Source of the DNA: Planctomycetota bacterium | Lineage (GTDB): Bacteria; Planctomycetota; Planctomycetia; Pirellulales; Pirellulaceae | Assembly: GCA_029259935.1 (NCBI GenBank) | Contig: JAJDEH010000419.1 | Location: 1-57,656 of the forward strand | Reading direction: 5' to 3' | Length of the DNA: 57,656 nt | Shown here: in pieces, positions 26,711 to 34,046 of the stretch | Layout: every line of letters starts with the position of its first letter | Numbering within the stretch: position 1 is the stretch's first letter | The notes under the pieces: generated by a model | Told to the model about the DNA's origin: nothing | Databases searched by the model: none | Seen by the model: the letters and a program-made list of their open reading frames with translations, nothing else | Position numbers and translations under genes: made by a program

Positions 26711-28057
26711 ATGTTGAACCTCGTTTTCTGTTCGCTGCTTGGCGTTAGCGCCGTTTCCGCTCCATCGCTGGAGGTTGGCCGGCAAGTTACCTATCGCGGC
26801 AGCATGGTCGCCGAAAAGGGCGAACCGGTGGTGACGACGAAAGATTTTGAGCTAACCATCGTCGTGGCCGAGGCTGACGAGAGTGGCGTGACCCTATGTT
26901 GGAGCTTGAACGAAGATGGGCGAGGTGCTTGGCCTTGGACGGCTCGTTTTGGTCAATGGCGACTCAACTCGCAGCTGCGGGGCGATCGGGAAAACAGCCC
27001 GACGCTGCTCTACCAGCGCGACACGGGCACCAGCATGGTGCCACTGGTCGCGCCGTTACTCACTAGCGAAAAAACGCTTGCGCCGGGCGCTAGTTGGTCC
27101 GTGGACAAGATTCAGCATCGTGTGGCCAAGGGCGACAAGATCAAGGATCGTGATACTTGGAAAGTCGTTGCCACGACTCCCTATGGACACAAGCGAACTC
27201 AATGGGTGGAAAAAAAGAGCCCCTTGGTCGTCGCCATGGTCGAGACCGTGTTTATCGGCCAAGGCGAACAATTCGAAATGAAAGTCGAACTGGCCGGCGA
27301 CAAGCAACTGCCCGCCGCCGAACTGAACCCTTTGCTCGACGCCTTTGCGGGGTTGCTTGAACTGCGCGATCAGTTGAAGGTCGAATCCCGTGACCATCGC
27401 GTGGCTTGGAACGACGAACAAACGGGGCTGCTGAAGAAGCAATTGCCGCCAATCATCGCGGCGACCAAGGGCGGACCGCTGGAGAAGGTCACTCGGTCGG
27501 CATGGTCGGACGCCAAAGAGCAGAAAGACCGCAACGTGACGATCGCCGCCATGCGCAAGCGGGCGGTTGGCCAGCCGTTCCATCCTTTCGATCTGGAAGA
27601 TCTCAGCGGCAAACATTTTGGCAATGCTGATCTGAAGGGCCGCGTTACGGTGTTCCACTTTTGGCAATATCGCGATAAGCCCCTGGAGGAGCCCTACGGA
27701 CAAGTTGGCTATGTCGATTATCTAAGCCGCCGCGTCGATGCCGATCAGGTACAAGTCTATGGTGTGACCGTCGATCCGCGGTTGGGCGACCCGAATACTC
27801 GATCGCGGGCCATTATTGCCGCCAAAAAGCTGAAGTCATTCATGAATCTCAGCTTTCCCGTGTTGCTTGACGAAGGTTCGCTAATTCGGGCTCTGGGCGA
27901 TCCGCGACGAGGCGGTGGGAAGTTGCCGTTGTACGTGGTCGTCGACCAAGCGGGAAAGGTCGTTCACTATCACGCGGGCTTATACGAGGTTAGCCGTGAT
28001 CGGGGGCTGCACGAATTGGAAGACGCGGTTAAGGCGAATTTGGATAAGGCCGAGTAA
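26711..28057 (+). CDS. Secreted thioredoxin-fold protein lacking CXXC
   Basis: A 448-residue protein with a signal peptide (MLNLVFCSLLGVSAVSA). Residues of about 20-280 form a domain with no family I recognise, containing alternating beta-strand sequence. The C-terminal 160 residues have the AhpC/TSA-TlpA thioredoxin fold: PFDLEDLSGKHFGNADLKGR, VTVFHFWQY, VYGVTVDPRLG, FPVLLDEGSL and LPLYVVVDQAGKVVHYHAG. Where TlpA has WCXXC, this one has HFWQYRDKPLEEPYG, so it is not a disulfide reductase of the usual kind. The ATG at 26711 starts the signal peptide; a TTG at 26696 would add five charged or polar residues. Its 3' end overlaps the convergent phosphatase by 29 bases. Confidence 0.8.
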   Translation: MLNLVFCSLLGVSAVSAPSLEVGRQVTYRGSMVAEKGEPVVTTKDFELTIVVAEADESGVTLCWSLNEDGRGAWPWTARFGQWRLNSQLRGDRENSPTLLYQRDTGTSMVPLVAPLLTSEKTLAPGASWSVDKIQHRVAKGDKIKDRDTWKVVATTPYGHKRTQWVEKKSPLVVAMVETVFIGQGEQFEMKVELAGDKQLPAAELNPLLDAFAGLLELRDQLKVESRDHRVAWNDEQTGLLKKQLPPIIAATKGGPLEKVTRSAWSDAKEQKDRNVTIAAMRKRAVGQPFHPFDLEDLSGKHFGNADLKGRVTVFHFWQYRDKPLEEPYGQVGYVDYLSRRVDADQVQVYGVTVDPRLGDPNTRSRAIIAAKKLKSFMNLSFPVLLDEGSLIRALGDPRRGGGKLPLYVVVDQAGKVVHYHAGLYEVSRDRGLHELEDAVKANLDKAE

Positions 28058-28841
28058 TCTTGAGTACTTCTTCCAAGATCAGGCCGTTGGTGGCAATGCC
28101 TTCGCCCGCATGGATCGTGGCGTTGCCTTGCCAATCGGTAAAGGTGCCGCCCGCTTCTTCCATGATGATCCGCAGCGGTGCCGCATCCCAGACGTTCATG
28201 ATCGGGTCGACCATCAGCTCGACTCGGCCAGTGGCGACCAGCAAATAACCATAGCAATCGCCCCACGTCCGCGTGACATAAGCCGTCCGTTGAAGCTGTT
28301 CGAAGACCGGGGCAGCGCCGCGTTCCTCGAAACTATCGATTTGCGAGGTGACAAACACACCGTCGGCGAGTGCTTTCTTGGTGGAGACGCGGGCGGCGGT
28401 CGGGGGCGAATTGCCGCGGAAATGCCAAGCACCTTGCCCCTTGGCCGCATGGATTCCTTCATCTAGACCGGCGACGTAAACCACTCCGATGTCACACCGC
28501 TGATCCCGTTCGACGCCAATCATCGTTCCATATAAAGGGACGCCGCTAATGAACGACTTCGTACCATCGATGGGGTCCAGGATCCAGCGATATTCCGAAG
28601 TGCCCACTGTTTCGCCAAACTCCTCGCCCAAAATCCCGTCCGCCGGGAACGCGGCGGCGATCTTATCCCGGATAATCTGTTCCGCCTGGCGATCGGCAAC
28701 CGTGACGGGCGACTGATCCGACTTGCGTTCGACTTCCAGATTCGCTTGCTGGAAATATTGGAGTGTATGCTGGCCCGCCTCCACCGCGACGCTTTTGGCC
28801 AGCTCCAACCGTTTCAAGATGCCTTCCGGCGCGGTGGACAT
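28029..28841 (-). CDS. Inositol monophosphatase-family phosphatase
   Basis: A 270-residue magnesium-dependent phosphatase of the IMPase fold. Metal ligands are visible in ILGEEFGE (E73/E74), ILDPIDGTKSF (D89, D92) and the late MNVWDAAPLRII. The sequence TWGDCYGYLLVATGRVELMVDP is typical of the group that includes histidinol-phosphate phosphatase HisN. Substrate choice among histidinol phosphate, inositol phosphate and PAP cannot be made from these motifs; HisN-like is the best guess. The gene converges on the thioredoxin-fold gene, and the last 29 bases of both genes overlap. lspA lies upstream on the same strand, 44 bases away. Confidence 0.9.
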   Translation of the reverse strand: MSTAPEGILKRLELAKSVAVEAGQHTLQYFQQANLEVERKSDQSPVTVADRQAEQIIRDKIAAAFPADGILGEEFGETVGTSEYRWILDPIDGTKSFISGVPLYGTMIGVERDQRCDIGVVYVAGLDEGIHAAKGQGAWHFRGNSPPTAARVSTKKALADGVFVTSQIDSFEERGAAPVFEQLQRTAYVTRTWGDCYGYLLVATGRVELMVDPIMNVWDAAPLRIIMEEAGGTFTDWQGNATIHAGEGIATNGLILEEVLKITRPYPNSP

Positions 28842-28885
28842 CGAAGCCTCCGATCAGTCATGGAATGGGCGGCGAAGGGCAAGAA

Positions 28886-29512
28886 TCACGCCGCCGAATT
28901 TTCCGCGGAAGTTGCGTCGTCGTCGTCTGGTTCACGGTGAAAGATGGCGTGCAGCATTAACAGAGCCGCGCCGCAGACCAGCAGGCAATCCGCGATATTG
29001 TAATTCGGCCAGGGGCGATAGCCGGGAATCTGCATTAGAATCCAGTCGCGAACGCCGTACTCCCACTCGGCATGCAGGTTGGTCCACAATCCAAGCCGGT
29101 CGTATAGATTCCCCAAAATGCCGCCCGTCACCATTCCCAACGCAAATGTCAGGAATCGATCGCGTGCCGCGCCCTTCCAGAACAGCCAAATGCAAATCCC
29201 CATGGCGGCGACCACCGAAAGACCGGCAAACCAGTGGCTGCCGCCTTTTCCCATGCCAAATAGGGCCCCCGTATTCACGGCGGTTTGAAATCCAAAATAC
29301 CCCTCGACCAACCAAAAGGTGCCGTCGGGGGCGGGAAGCGGAGCGGGCTCGCCAAGGGCGCGAAAAACACACTCCTTGGTCAACAGGTCGACAGCGAAAC
29401 CTGACAGCGCCAACGAAAAGAAAAGCACGTAGCGACTACGTGGAAAAGCGTGGGTCGACTCCGAAGAACGGGTCTGACTAACTTCCTTCAAGCTCGCTTG
29501 CACACTTGACAC
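28886..29512 (-). CDS. lspA: Signal peptidase II (lipoprotein signal peptidase)
   Basis: LspA cleaves signal peptides of diacylated prolipoproteins in the inner membrane. The 208-residue protein has four membrane segments starting with YVLFFSLALSGFAVDLLTKE. Family blocks are FQTAVNTGALFGMGKG, the first catalytic Asp in GGILGNLYDRLGL, and the second in WPNYNIADCLLVCGAALL. The N-terminal 25 residues are longer than in E. coli LspA, and an acidic tail (EPDDDD) follows the last helix. The annotated start lies 35 bases inside the upstream dksA-like gene, so translation is probably coupled; a later start would shorten the N-terminus. No lgt or lnt is nearby. Confidence 0.95.
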   Translation of the reverse strand: MSSVQASLKEVSQTRSSESTHAFPRSRYVLFFSLALSGFAVDLLTKECVFRALGEPAPLPAPDGTFWLVEGYFGFQTAVNTGALFGMGKGGSHWFAGLSVVAAMGICIWLFWKGAARDRFLTFALGMVTGGILGNLYDRLGLWTNLHAEWEYGVRDWILMQIPGYRPWPNYNIADCLLVCGAALLMLHAIFHREPDDDDATSAENSAA

Positions 29513-29852
29513 AATACGACGTATAGGGGAGGGCGTTTAGTCGTGTCTTGGGAACGACACGTTCGCATTCGATGCAGGAACCATAGACCCCGTCTTCGAT
29601 TCGTTCAAGAGCAAGTTCAATGTGGGCCAGCGTTTCGCCGTCATTTTCCAAGAGCCCCAAAGTAAACTCTTGTTCAAAGTTGTCGCTGCCAACGTCGGCC
29701 ATGTGAATTGGCATGCTGGAGAGGTCTCCACTCGCTTCACTTCTCGTCTTGTGCAGCGCAGCTTCGGCTAAAGCATTCACATCGCCCCGCAACCGGGCAC
29801 GCAGTTCAAGAAGGCGTTCCTTGTAAACCTTCATATCCCGTTTCTTCATCAA
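29478..29852 (-). CDS. DksA/TraR-family zinc-finger protein
   Basis: A 124-residue protein with the DksA/TraR layout: an N-terminal coiled-coil region (about 8-45, KERLLELRARLRG) and a C-terminal C4 zinc finger, C93-x2-C96 and C114-x2-C117, in YGSCIECERVV and YTSYCVKCASE. The ALERIEDGVYGSC stretch before the finger is family-typical. DksA proteins enter the RNA polymerase secondary channel and modulate initiation with ppGpp. DVGSDNFEQEFTLGL matches the shorter YteA-like branch, so a true DksA role is not certain. It overlaps lspA by 35 bases and should lead that operon. Confidence 0.92.
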   Translation of the reverse strand: MMKKRDMKVYKERLLELRARLRGDVNALAEAALHKTRSEASGDLSSMPIHMADVGSDNFEQEFTLGLLENDGETLAHIELALERIEDGVYGSCIECERVVPKTRLNALPYTSYCVKCASELEGS

Positions 29853-30233
29853 TCCTCTCCAAAACCTATCGCTAATGTAATAATGGCCGCCTCAGCGCTG
29901 GCCTGAAGGCGAATAAGTCACCCCACCAATGATTAGGTAAAGACAGAGTATTTTACGTACCACCCTACTCAGTGTCAAACGGGTAGACGATTCCATTCTA
30001 CCCGCGGAGGATTGGCGCAAGGTGTTTACTGCAAACAGTTTACACTTACAGGCTTATCGACAGCCTGGCAAATGATCGGCTTGGGTTGCAAGTCCCCCGG
30101 TTTGCGAGCTGGGGTTCATAAGGCTTTTTCAAAGCCATCCCAGCTCGCACGCTTATCAGCACCCCTGCTAGGAGGGGTGCGATGGCACCCGCGGGGGCGC
30201 GTGAACAACGCCCCGTTGCGGTGCAGGTCGTTC
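29853..30233. other. Intergenic region with nested hairpins
   Basis: The 381 bases between the dksA-like gene and the upstream ribbon-helix-helix gene (both minus strand) contain two strong hairpin structures, annotated separately, and the promoter region of the dksA-like gene. No coding frame is convincing; a plus-strand frame at 30012-30308 reads through both hairpins. Confidence 0.5.
30104..30180. repeat. Nested and paired hairpins
   Basis: GCGAGCTGGG (30104-30113) pairs perfectly with CCCAGCTCGC (30139-30148), and inside it GGCTTT-TTC-AAAGCC (30122-30136) forms a second stem. Ten bases on, GCACCCCT (30159-30166) pairs with AGGGGTGC (30173-30180). There is no T-run on either side. It lies downstream of the ribbon-helix-helix gene. 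A terminator without a U-tract or a repeat-element remnant are both possible. Confidence 0.6.
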
Positions 30234-30740
30234 TTACTGTTGTTGTCGCTGCTGGCTAGCGGCCACGGCAGCGGCGTGTTCTTCCTCGATCACTTGGAGG
30301 AGTTTTGAAATGCAAAGCTTGTTCATGCTGGTCTTGCGATCGTGAGCCTCCGCTCGAAGTGATTCGTGAAGGCTTTTCGGCAAGCGAACCGTAATAACGC
30401 GCGTCGGCTCCTGGTCGTCCTGCGACGAGGAATTCCGGCCACGCAGCGAAGTCAGCATTTGCTGAATCTCGGCATACTGCTCGCTCTTTTCAAATGTCAG
30501 GAATTCGTCCGGATCCGTGAAAAGCCGGCGAGCGACTCCGTCCACGCCCAGCACTTCGCGAAAAAAGGTGACCCAATCCGGGCCCTGGCGAAACAGTTCG
30601 ACCGCAATTCGATAGACTTCCAGGGTTTTGTCACCCAGGAACTCCGGCCTCGGCGTTTCTCGGATTTCTTCTTGCTGAGTCGCCGTGGTGGTTGTGGCCC
30701 GGCTTTCGGGCTGAAAAGTGGTGTGTGTAAAATCGTTCAT
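30234..30740 (-). CDS. Ribbon-helix-helix regulator (HicB-type C-terminus)
   Basis: A 168-residue protein. The C-terminal part (about 114-150, TRVITVRLPKSLHESLRAEA) is an Arc/MetJ-like ribbon-helix-helix: one beta-strand for DNA contact and two helices ending SMNKLCISKLLQV, as in the DNA-binding end of HicB-type antitoxins. Residues 35-100 form a separate helical region of unknown kind (TLEVYRIAVELFRQGPDWV). The tail is Gln/Ala-rich. The ATG at 30740 is chosen because GGAAGGAG stands 9 bases upstream; a longer frame to 30800 has no such site. No toxin gene is adjacent, so it is either an orphan antitoxin or a plain repressor. A motif array upstream may be its operator. Confidence 0.8.
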   Translation of the reverse strand: MNDFTHTTFQPESRATTTTATQQEEIRETPRPEFLGDKTLEVYRIAVELFRQGPDWVTFFREVLGVDGVARRLFTDPDEFLTFEKSEQYAEIQQMLTSLRGRNSSSQDDQEPTRVITVRLPKSLHESLRAEAHDRKTSMNKLCISKLLQVIEEEHAAAVAASQQRQQQ

Positions 30741-30862
30741 CGATTGGCTCCTTCCGGTAACTGCATTCCGGTTCCGACCTCCTGCTTGTGCGACGGCCAC
30801 GTCGGCCGGCGTCTGCGGAATGTTACACGATGGTCAAGCAATGCAGGAATATCATTTCTGTG

Positions 30863-30913
30863 CAAGCACTTACGACGATAGCACTGCTTGCATGCTTGCG
30901 CAGCACTGCTTGC
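30863..30913. promoter_or_regulatory. GCTTGC motif array, candidate operator
   Basis: Upstream of the ribbon-helix-helix gene, AGCACTGCTTGC occurs twice exactly (30880-30891 and 30902-30913), 22 bases apart, or two helical turns. Further GCTTGC cores lie at 30894-30899 and, inverted, at 30863-30868. Ribbon-helix-helix proteins commonly bind such spaced short repeats cooperatively and repress their own genes. Further upstream (about 30990-31040) the DNA becomes very AT-rich, and the rest of 30741-31172 shows no gene. Operator function is inferred. Confidence 0.4.
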
Positions 30914-31172
30914 TTCACCATTAAGCACGGCCTGGATGCACAAAAAACGAGCAGTCGCCAGTTTCCCAATTACCAAATGTCCTACACGAAGGAAAAATAA
31001 TTTGGTTAATTTTTGTGCAATATAATTATTTTTTGACAGTCAGCGATGGATTCGAATTATCTAGTAAATCGACTGCCCTATCCTGCAACCGAGCGATCCG
31101 CATGAGGGATGCTCGGCTGCGTGTAAAGCAGGTCGGATGCGATGACTGAGAAGTGTGGGTGGAATGCGTTGA

Positions 31173-31766
31173 TTATTGATTGGCAGCCAGCAACTGACAC
31201 GCAACCACGATGGTCAGACCTATCGAAACCAACCAAGCCGCCTGGACTAGCCCAGCGTCTGAGATTCCGGTCAGCCCAAACAGCCTTCCCATTCGATGCC
31301 AGACCACGAGGCCACAGACCGCCAACGCGGTTCCGCATAGCAAGACAGGCCAAACTGGCACCCCATGTCTAACCAGTTCTCGAACGTCACCGCCTTGGGC
31401 TAGCGAGTCGCCCAGCAGATACACCCCATTGGCCGTAAGGCAAAATCCGGAAAAGAATTGGAGCAGAAGAGAGAGGTTGGATTTTCGGAAAACTACCCAG
31501 ATTCCCAGCGGCAGGGCTGATCCCCAAATGACACCGCCAACTGCCACAAAAATCGGTGCCGGATTCGGCAGGACATCCGTCCTCGAAATCCGTAGGGGAT
31601 GGAGAACAACACAGGTGACTTTTCCTCCGCTAACCCAAGCGTGAGCGACGTGCCCCAGTTCATGAATCGCCATCATCATCATCCACGAAAGAGACAGCGT
31701 GGCCACGATCAACAAGATCTGGTGAGCGCGAATGAACAATCGGGATCGCGATCGAATTGGGTGCAT
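31173..31766 (-). CDS. Small M50-like membrane metalloprotease
   Basis: A 197-residue integral membrane protein. The first helix (about 15-35) runs directly into the zinc motif HELGH (H35, E36, H39) within MMMMAIHELGHVAHAWVSGG. Placing HExxH in a membrane helix is the hallmark of M50 (site-2 protease) and related families. Three to five further membrane segments follow (IFVAVGGVIWGSALPLGIWV, SLLLQFFSGFCLTANGVYLL). No PDZ or CBS domain is present, so this is a minimal form. A clear third zinc ligand (NxxPxxxxDG) is not seen, so the M50 assignment is tentative. Its substrate is unknown; the nearest genes give no clue. Confidence 0.75.
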   Translation of the reverse strand: MHPIRSRSRLFIRAHQILLIVATLSLSWMMMMAIHELGHVAHAWVSGGKVTCVVLHPLRISRTDVLPNPAPIFVAVGGVIWGSALPLGIWVVFRKSNLSLLLQFFSGFCLTANGVYLLGDSLAQGGDVRELVRHGVPVWPVLLCGTALAVCGLVVWHRMGRLFGLTGISDAGLVQAAWLVSIGLTIVVACQLLAANQ

Positions 31767-32235
31767 GTCGCGAGAAAAAATTGAGGGCCACTCAGCGCCG
31801 TCCGCTATCGGTGTCGCAATATTGTAACTGCTTTCTTTCCGGGATTGTGGGCGACTGGATGATGAGTGGTTCCGAATCGATCGGCATGCTGACCGTCTAG
31901 CTTCGCCTTTGGAAGGGGCAGAATTAGACCGTGTAAATAGTCTAAGGGAAAATTCTGCCCCAACGAGCGCCCTCCGCCGTTTTTGGCGACTTGTCGCAAG
32001 ACGCCTAATATGAAACGACTTAGGTCGTCAACGCCGCTTGTAATCCGCGCTGTAGCAACGGTTTTATATTTTGCCATCGACCAAACTCACCGCCGGACCT
32101 GGTCGCAAATTCCTTTGACTCCTGAAGGTCGCTGGTCTTAGGATGAGTGTTGCTCAATCGCTCGTGACGGACGATTGGGCCCCGCCTGCGCAGTCCCATT
32201 GCGCTTCACCCTTCATTCCTCCTGGAGAAAACGTC
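31767..32235. other. Divergent intergenic region
   Basis: About 470 bases separate the M50-like gene (minus) from the plus-strand reductase gene. A minus-strand frame at 31805-32077 crosses the palindrome below and has no family signature. The region should hold the promoters of both genes; no box pair stands out. Confidence 0.45.
31915..31961. repeat. Long inverted repeat with GGGGCAGAATT arms
   Basis: GGGGCAGAATT (31915-31925) pairs perfectly with AATTCTGCCCC (31951-31961). Immediately inside, AGAC (31926-31929) can pair with GTCT (31940-31943). This fits a REP-like palindrome; only this one copy was noticed in the window. Confidence 0.6.
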
Positions 32236-32823
32236 ATGTCCTCCATTCCCACTGAATCCGGTAACTCGCCGTCGACCTTGTTGTACCAACTGGTCCAAGT
32301 CTCGTTGGGCTTGAGTTTCATGTTGATCGGAGGCCTTCTCATTTTCACTTTTTGGCTGATGCCGGTCGGCATGTTGCTGGCGCTGCTCGGGTTGGCGATC
32401 ATGTTCGCGGGTGGATCTCCTGCAAAGGCGCCCTTTCACTCGACCGCGCGGGCCCAGCCGGAACCGTCGTTGGTTTCAGCCGACTCCGTGCGGCGGATGC
32501 TGAATTATCTCACACGGTTCGAAGTGAAGACGGGAACGATTTTGAATCCAGACCGCGAAGTACGCGACCGTGTGATGCTGGGCTTGGCCAAGAATTACGA
32601 TCGCAGCGGACGGCCGCTCTGTCCCTGCGTGCATCATCCCGACCAAGAAGTTGACCTGACAAAGAGCGAACCCTGTATCTGCCCTTGCGATGAAATGCGC
32701 GACGCAAAGTTTTGCCACTGCCTGATGTTCGTTTCGCCCAACGGGATGCCGATCACGCAGCATCTGCCGGAGGGTCACGAGGGACGAAAAACCTATGGAG
32801 TGGTCCAGGATCCAACGCCGTGA
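32236..32823 (+). CDS. Membrane-anchored ferredoxin-thioredoxin reductase catalytic chain
   Basis: A 195-residue protein. Two membrane helices (about 22-58) are followed by a linker and the FTR catalytic domain (about 85-185). The six family Cys are all present: CPC at 129-131, CPC at 149-151 and CHC at 160-162, with one extra Cys at 147. These hold the 4Fe-4S cluster and the redox-active disulfide that passes electrons from ferredoxin to thioredoxin. The usual FTR catalytic subunit is soluble and about 110 residues long, so the membrane anchor is unusual. CTGGAG (about 32222-32227) is 8 bases before the ATG at 32236, which favours it over an upstream ATG at 32143. No variable-chain gene is adjacent. 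Confidence 0.88.
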   Translation: MSSIPTESGNSPSTLLYQLVQVSLGLSFMLIGGLLIFTFWLMPVGMLLALLGLAIMFAGGSPAKAPFHSTARAQPEPSLVSADSVRRMLNYLTRFEVKTGTILNPDREVRDRVMLGLAKNYDRSGRPLCPCVHHPDQEVDLTKSEPCICPCDEMRDAKFCHCLMFVSPNGMPITQHLPEGHEGRKTYGVVQDPTP

Positions 32824-32862
32824 TTTCGCGCGACGTATAAGAGGGGCCGCAAGCCACTCCTG

Positions 32863-33975
32863 TTACTTCAACACTTCATCAAACAGCGGGAAGGCGATCT
32901 TGCCGCTCCACGCGTGACCGCCCTCGAAGCGATCGAAGTGCAATTGCTTGGCCGCGCCGAGCGCTTCGTAGGCGGACCGCAAGCGGAGGCGAAACACTTC
33001 GTCCCACTTGGGCACGATCAACGAATCGTCCGAACCAGTTTCCCAGACGCAGGGTCGGGGAGCAATCAGCGAACCGATCTCGGAGTAGTCGCCGAAATTC
33101 AACAAGCCGGGGATCATTTGTGATCCGCAACTGTGCCGCAATGCCATCCGCTCTTGCATCAGATTGAGCGCCCCGCTGACCGCCGCCACGCGAATACGCG
33201 GATCGACCGCCGAGACCATCATGGTCATGCGGCCGCCATAGGACAGTCCGGCACATCCGATCTTCTCCGGATTCACTTCCGGCCGGCTTTGTAATAAATC
33301 GATGGCCCAGCGCAGGTCGCGGACGTTGGCGGTGATCGGCAGTTTGCCGACGGCTTGCATGCGAACAAAGGTCACCGCGCAAGGATCGTTGCCACCATAG
33401 CTTTCTCGAGCAACGCGGCGTCCAAAGGGAATCATGCACGGCGCCGCGACCACATAGCCGCGACGTACGAATTGCAATCCATAGTCATAATTGTTCTTGG
33501 CGATGTTCTCCGCCACACCTTCCAGATCACTGCGGCCGGCAATCGGATGATGCCCGAACTTTCCATGTCCATGAACACACAAGACGGCTGGCTTCCGTTC
33601 TCGCTGGCCGGCTCCTTTGGGAATCAGCAAGTACAGTGGCAGGGCCGGCACGCCGCGAGCGGTCAACAACAACTCAAGGCGAACATGGTCCTCCAGTTCC
33701 GTGCGACTTTCCTCGATCGCCTTCCATGGCTTCGGCGGGCTTGAATCTCCTAGCAATGTCATCAGCTTGGCACGAAACATCTTCTGCCAGGCTTGGCATT
33801 CTTGAGCCGTAGTGCCCCGAAAGAGCATCGACAACTCAGCGTCGCTCATCGCGTTGGCGAGATCCTTGTGAACGATGGTTGCCGTTTCCTCGCCGCCGGC
33901 CGCTTTCACGCTCCACGCGGCGCTGAGCGCGGCCGCGAAAAATGACCTTCGCTCAATGATTGAAGAGTTGTTCAT
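32863..33975 (-). CDS. Exported alpha/beta hydrolase (dienelactone hydrolase/acetyl esterase-like)
   Basis: A 370-residue alpha/beta hydrolase. The N-terminus (NNSSIIERRSFFAAALSAAW) resembles a Tat-type or Sec signal. The nucleophile elbow is GLSYGG with Ser245. The acid is probably D316 or D317 in ETGSDDSLIVP, and the His is H354 in FEGGHAWSG. AVLCVHGHGKFG precedes the oxyanion region. The family includes acetyl xylan esterases and dienelactone hydrolases; large paralogous sets are common in planctomycetes and are thought to deacylate polysaccharides. A GAGG lies 8 bases before the start. It converges on the reductase gene with 39 bases between, and belongs to the run of secreted enzymes up to 39 kb. 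Confidence 0.88.
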   Translation of the reverse strand: MNNSSIIERRSFFAAALSAAWSVKAAGGEETATIVHKDLANAMSDAELSMLFRGTTAQECQAWQKMFRAKLMTLLGDSSPPKPWKAIEESRTELEDHVRLELLLTARGVPALPLYLLIPKGAGQRERKPAVLCVHGHGKFGHHPIAGRSDLEGVAENIAKNNYDYGLQFVRRGYVVAAPCMIPFGRRVARESYGGNDPCAVTFVRMQAVGKLPITANVRDLRWAIDLLQSRPEVNPEKIGCAGLSYGGRMTMMVSAVDPRIRVAAVSGALNLMQERMALRHSCGSQMIPGLLNFGDYSEIGSLIAPRPCVWETGSDDSLIVPKWDEVFRLRLRSAYEALGAAKQLHFDRFEGGHAWSGKIAFPLFDEVLK

Positions 33976-34046
33976 CTCGACCTCGATCCCACGAGTTGGT
34001 GGACGCGCTTTGACATCATTCTAGTCTCAGCCCAACCCGCGGGCCA

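Noticed and set aside
30104..30180. Ordinary intrinsic terminator for the regulator gene
   Set aside because: Stems are strong but no T-run follows in the minus-strand direction; kept as a repeat instead.
29841..30240. Possible tRNA or riboswitch in the region of hairpins
   Set aside because: No cloverleaf, T-loop GTTCGAATC or known aptamer core could be found.
30012..30308. 98-residue plus-strand frame
   Set aside because: Crosses both hairpin structures and overlaps the end of the regulator gene.
31805..32077. 90-residue minus-strand frame
   Set aside because: Crosses the GGGGCAGAATT palindrome; no homology pattern or ribosome site.
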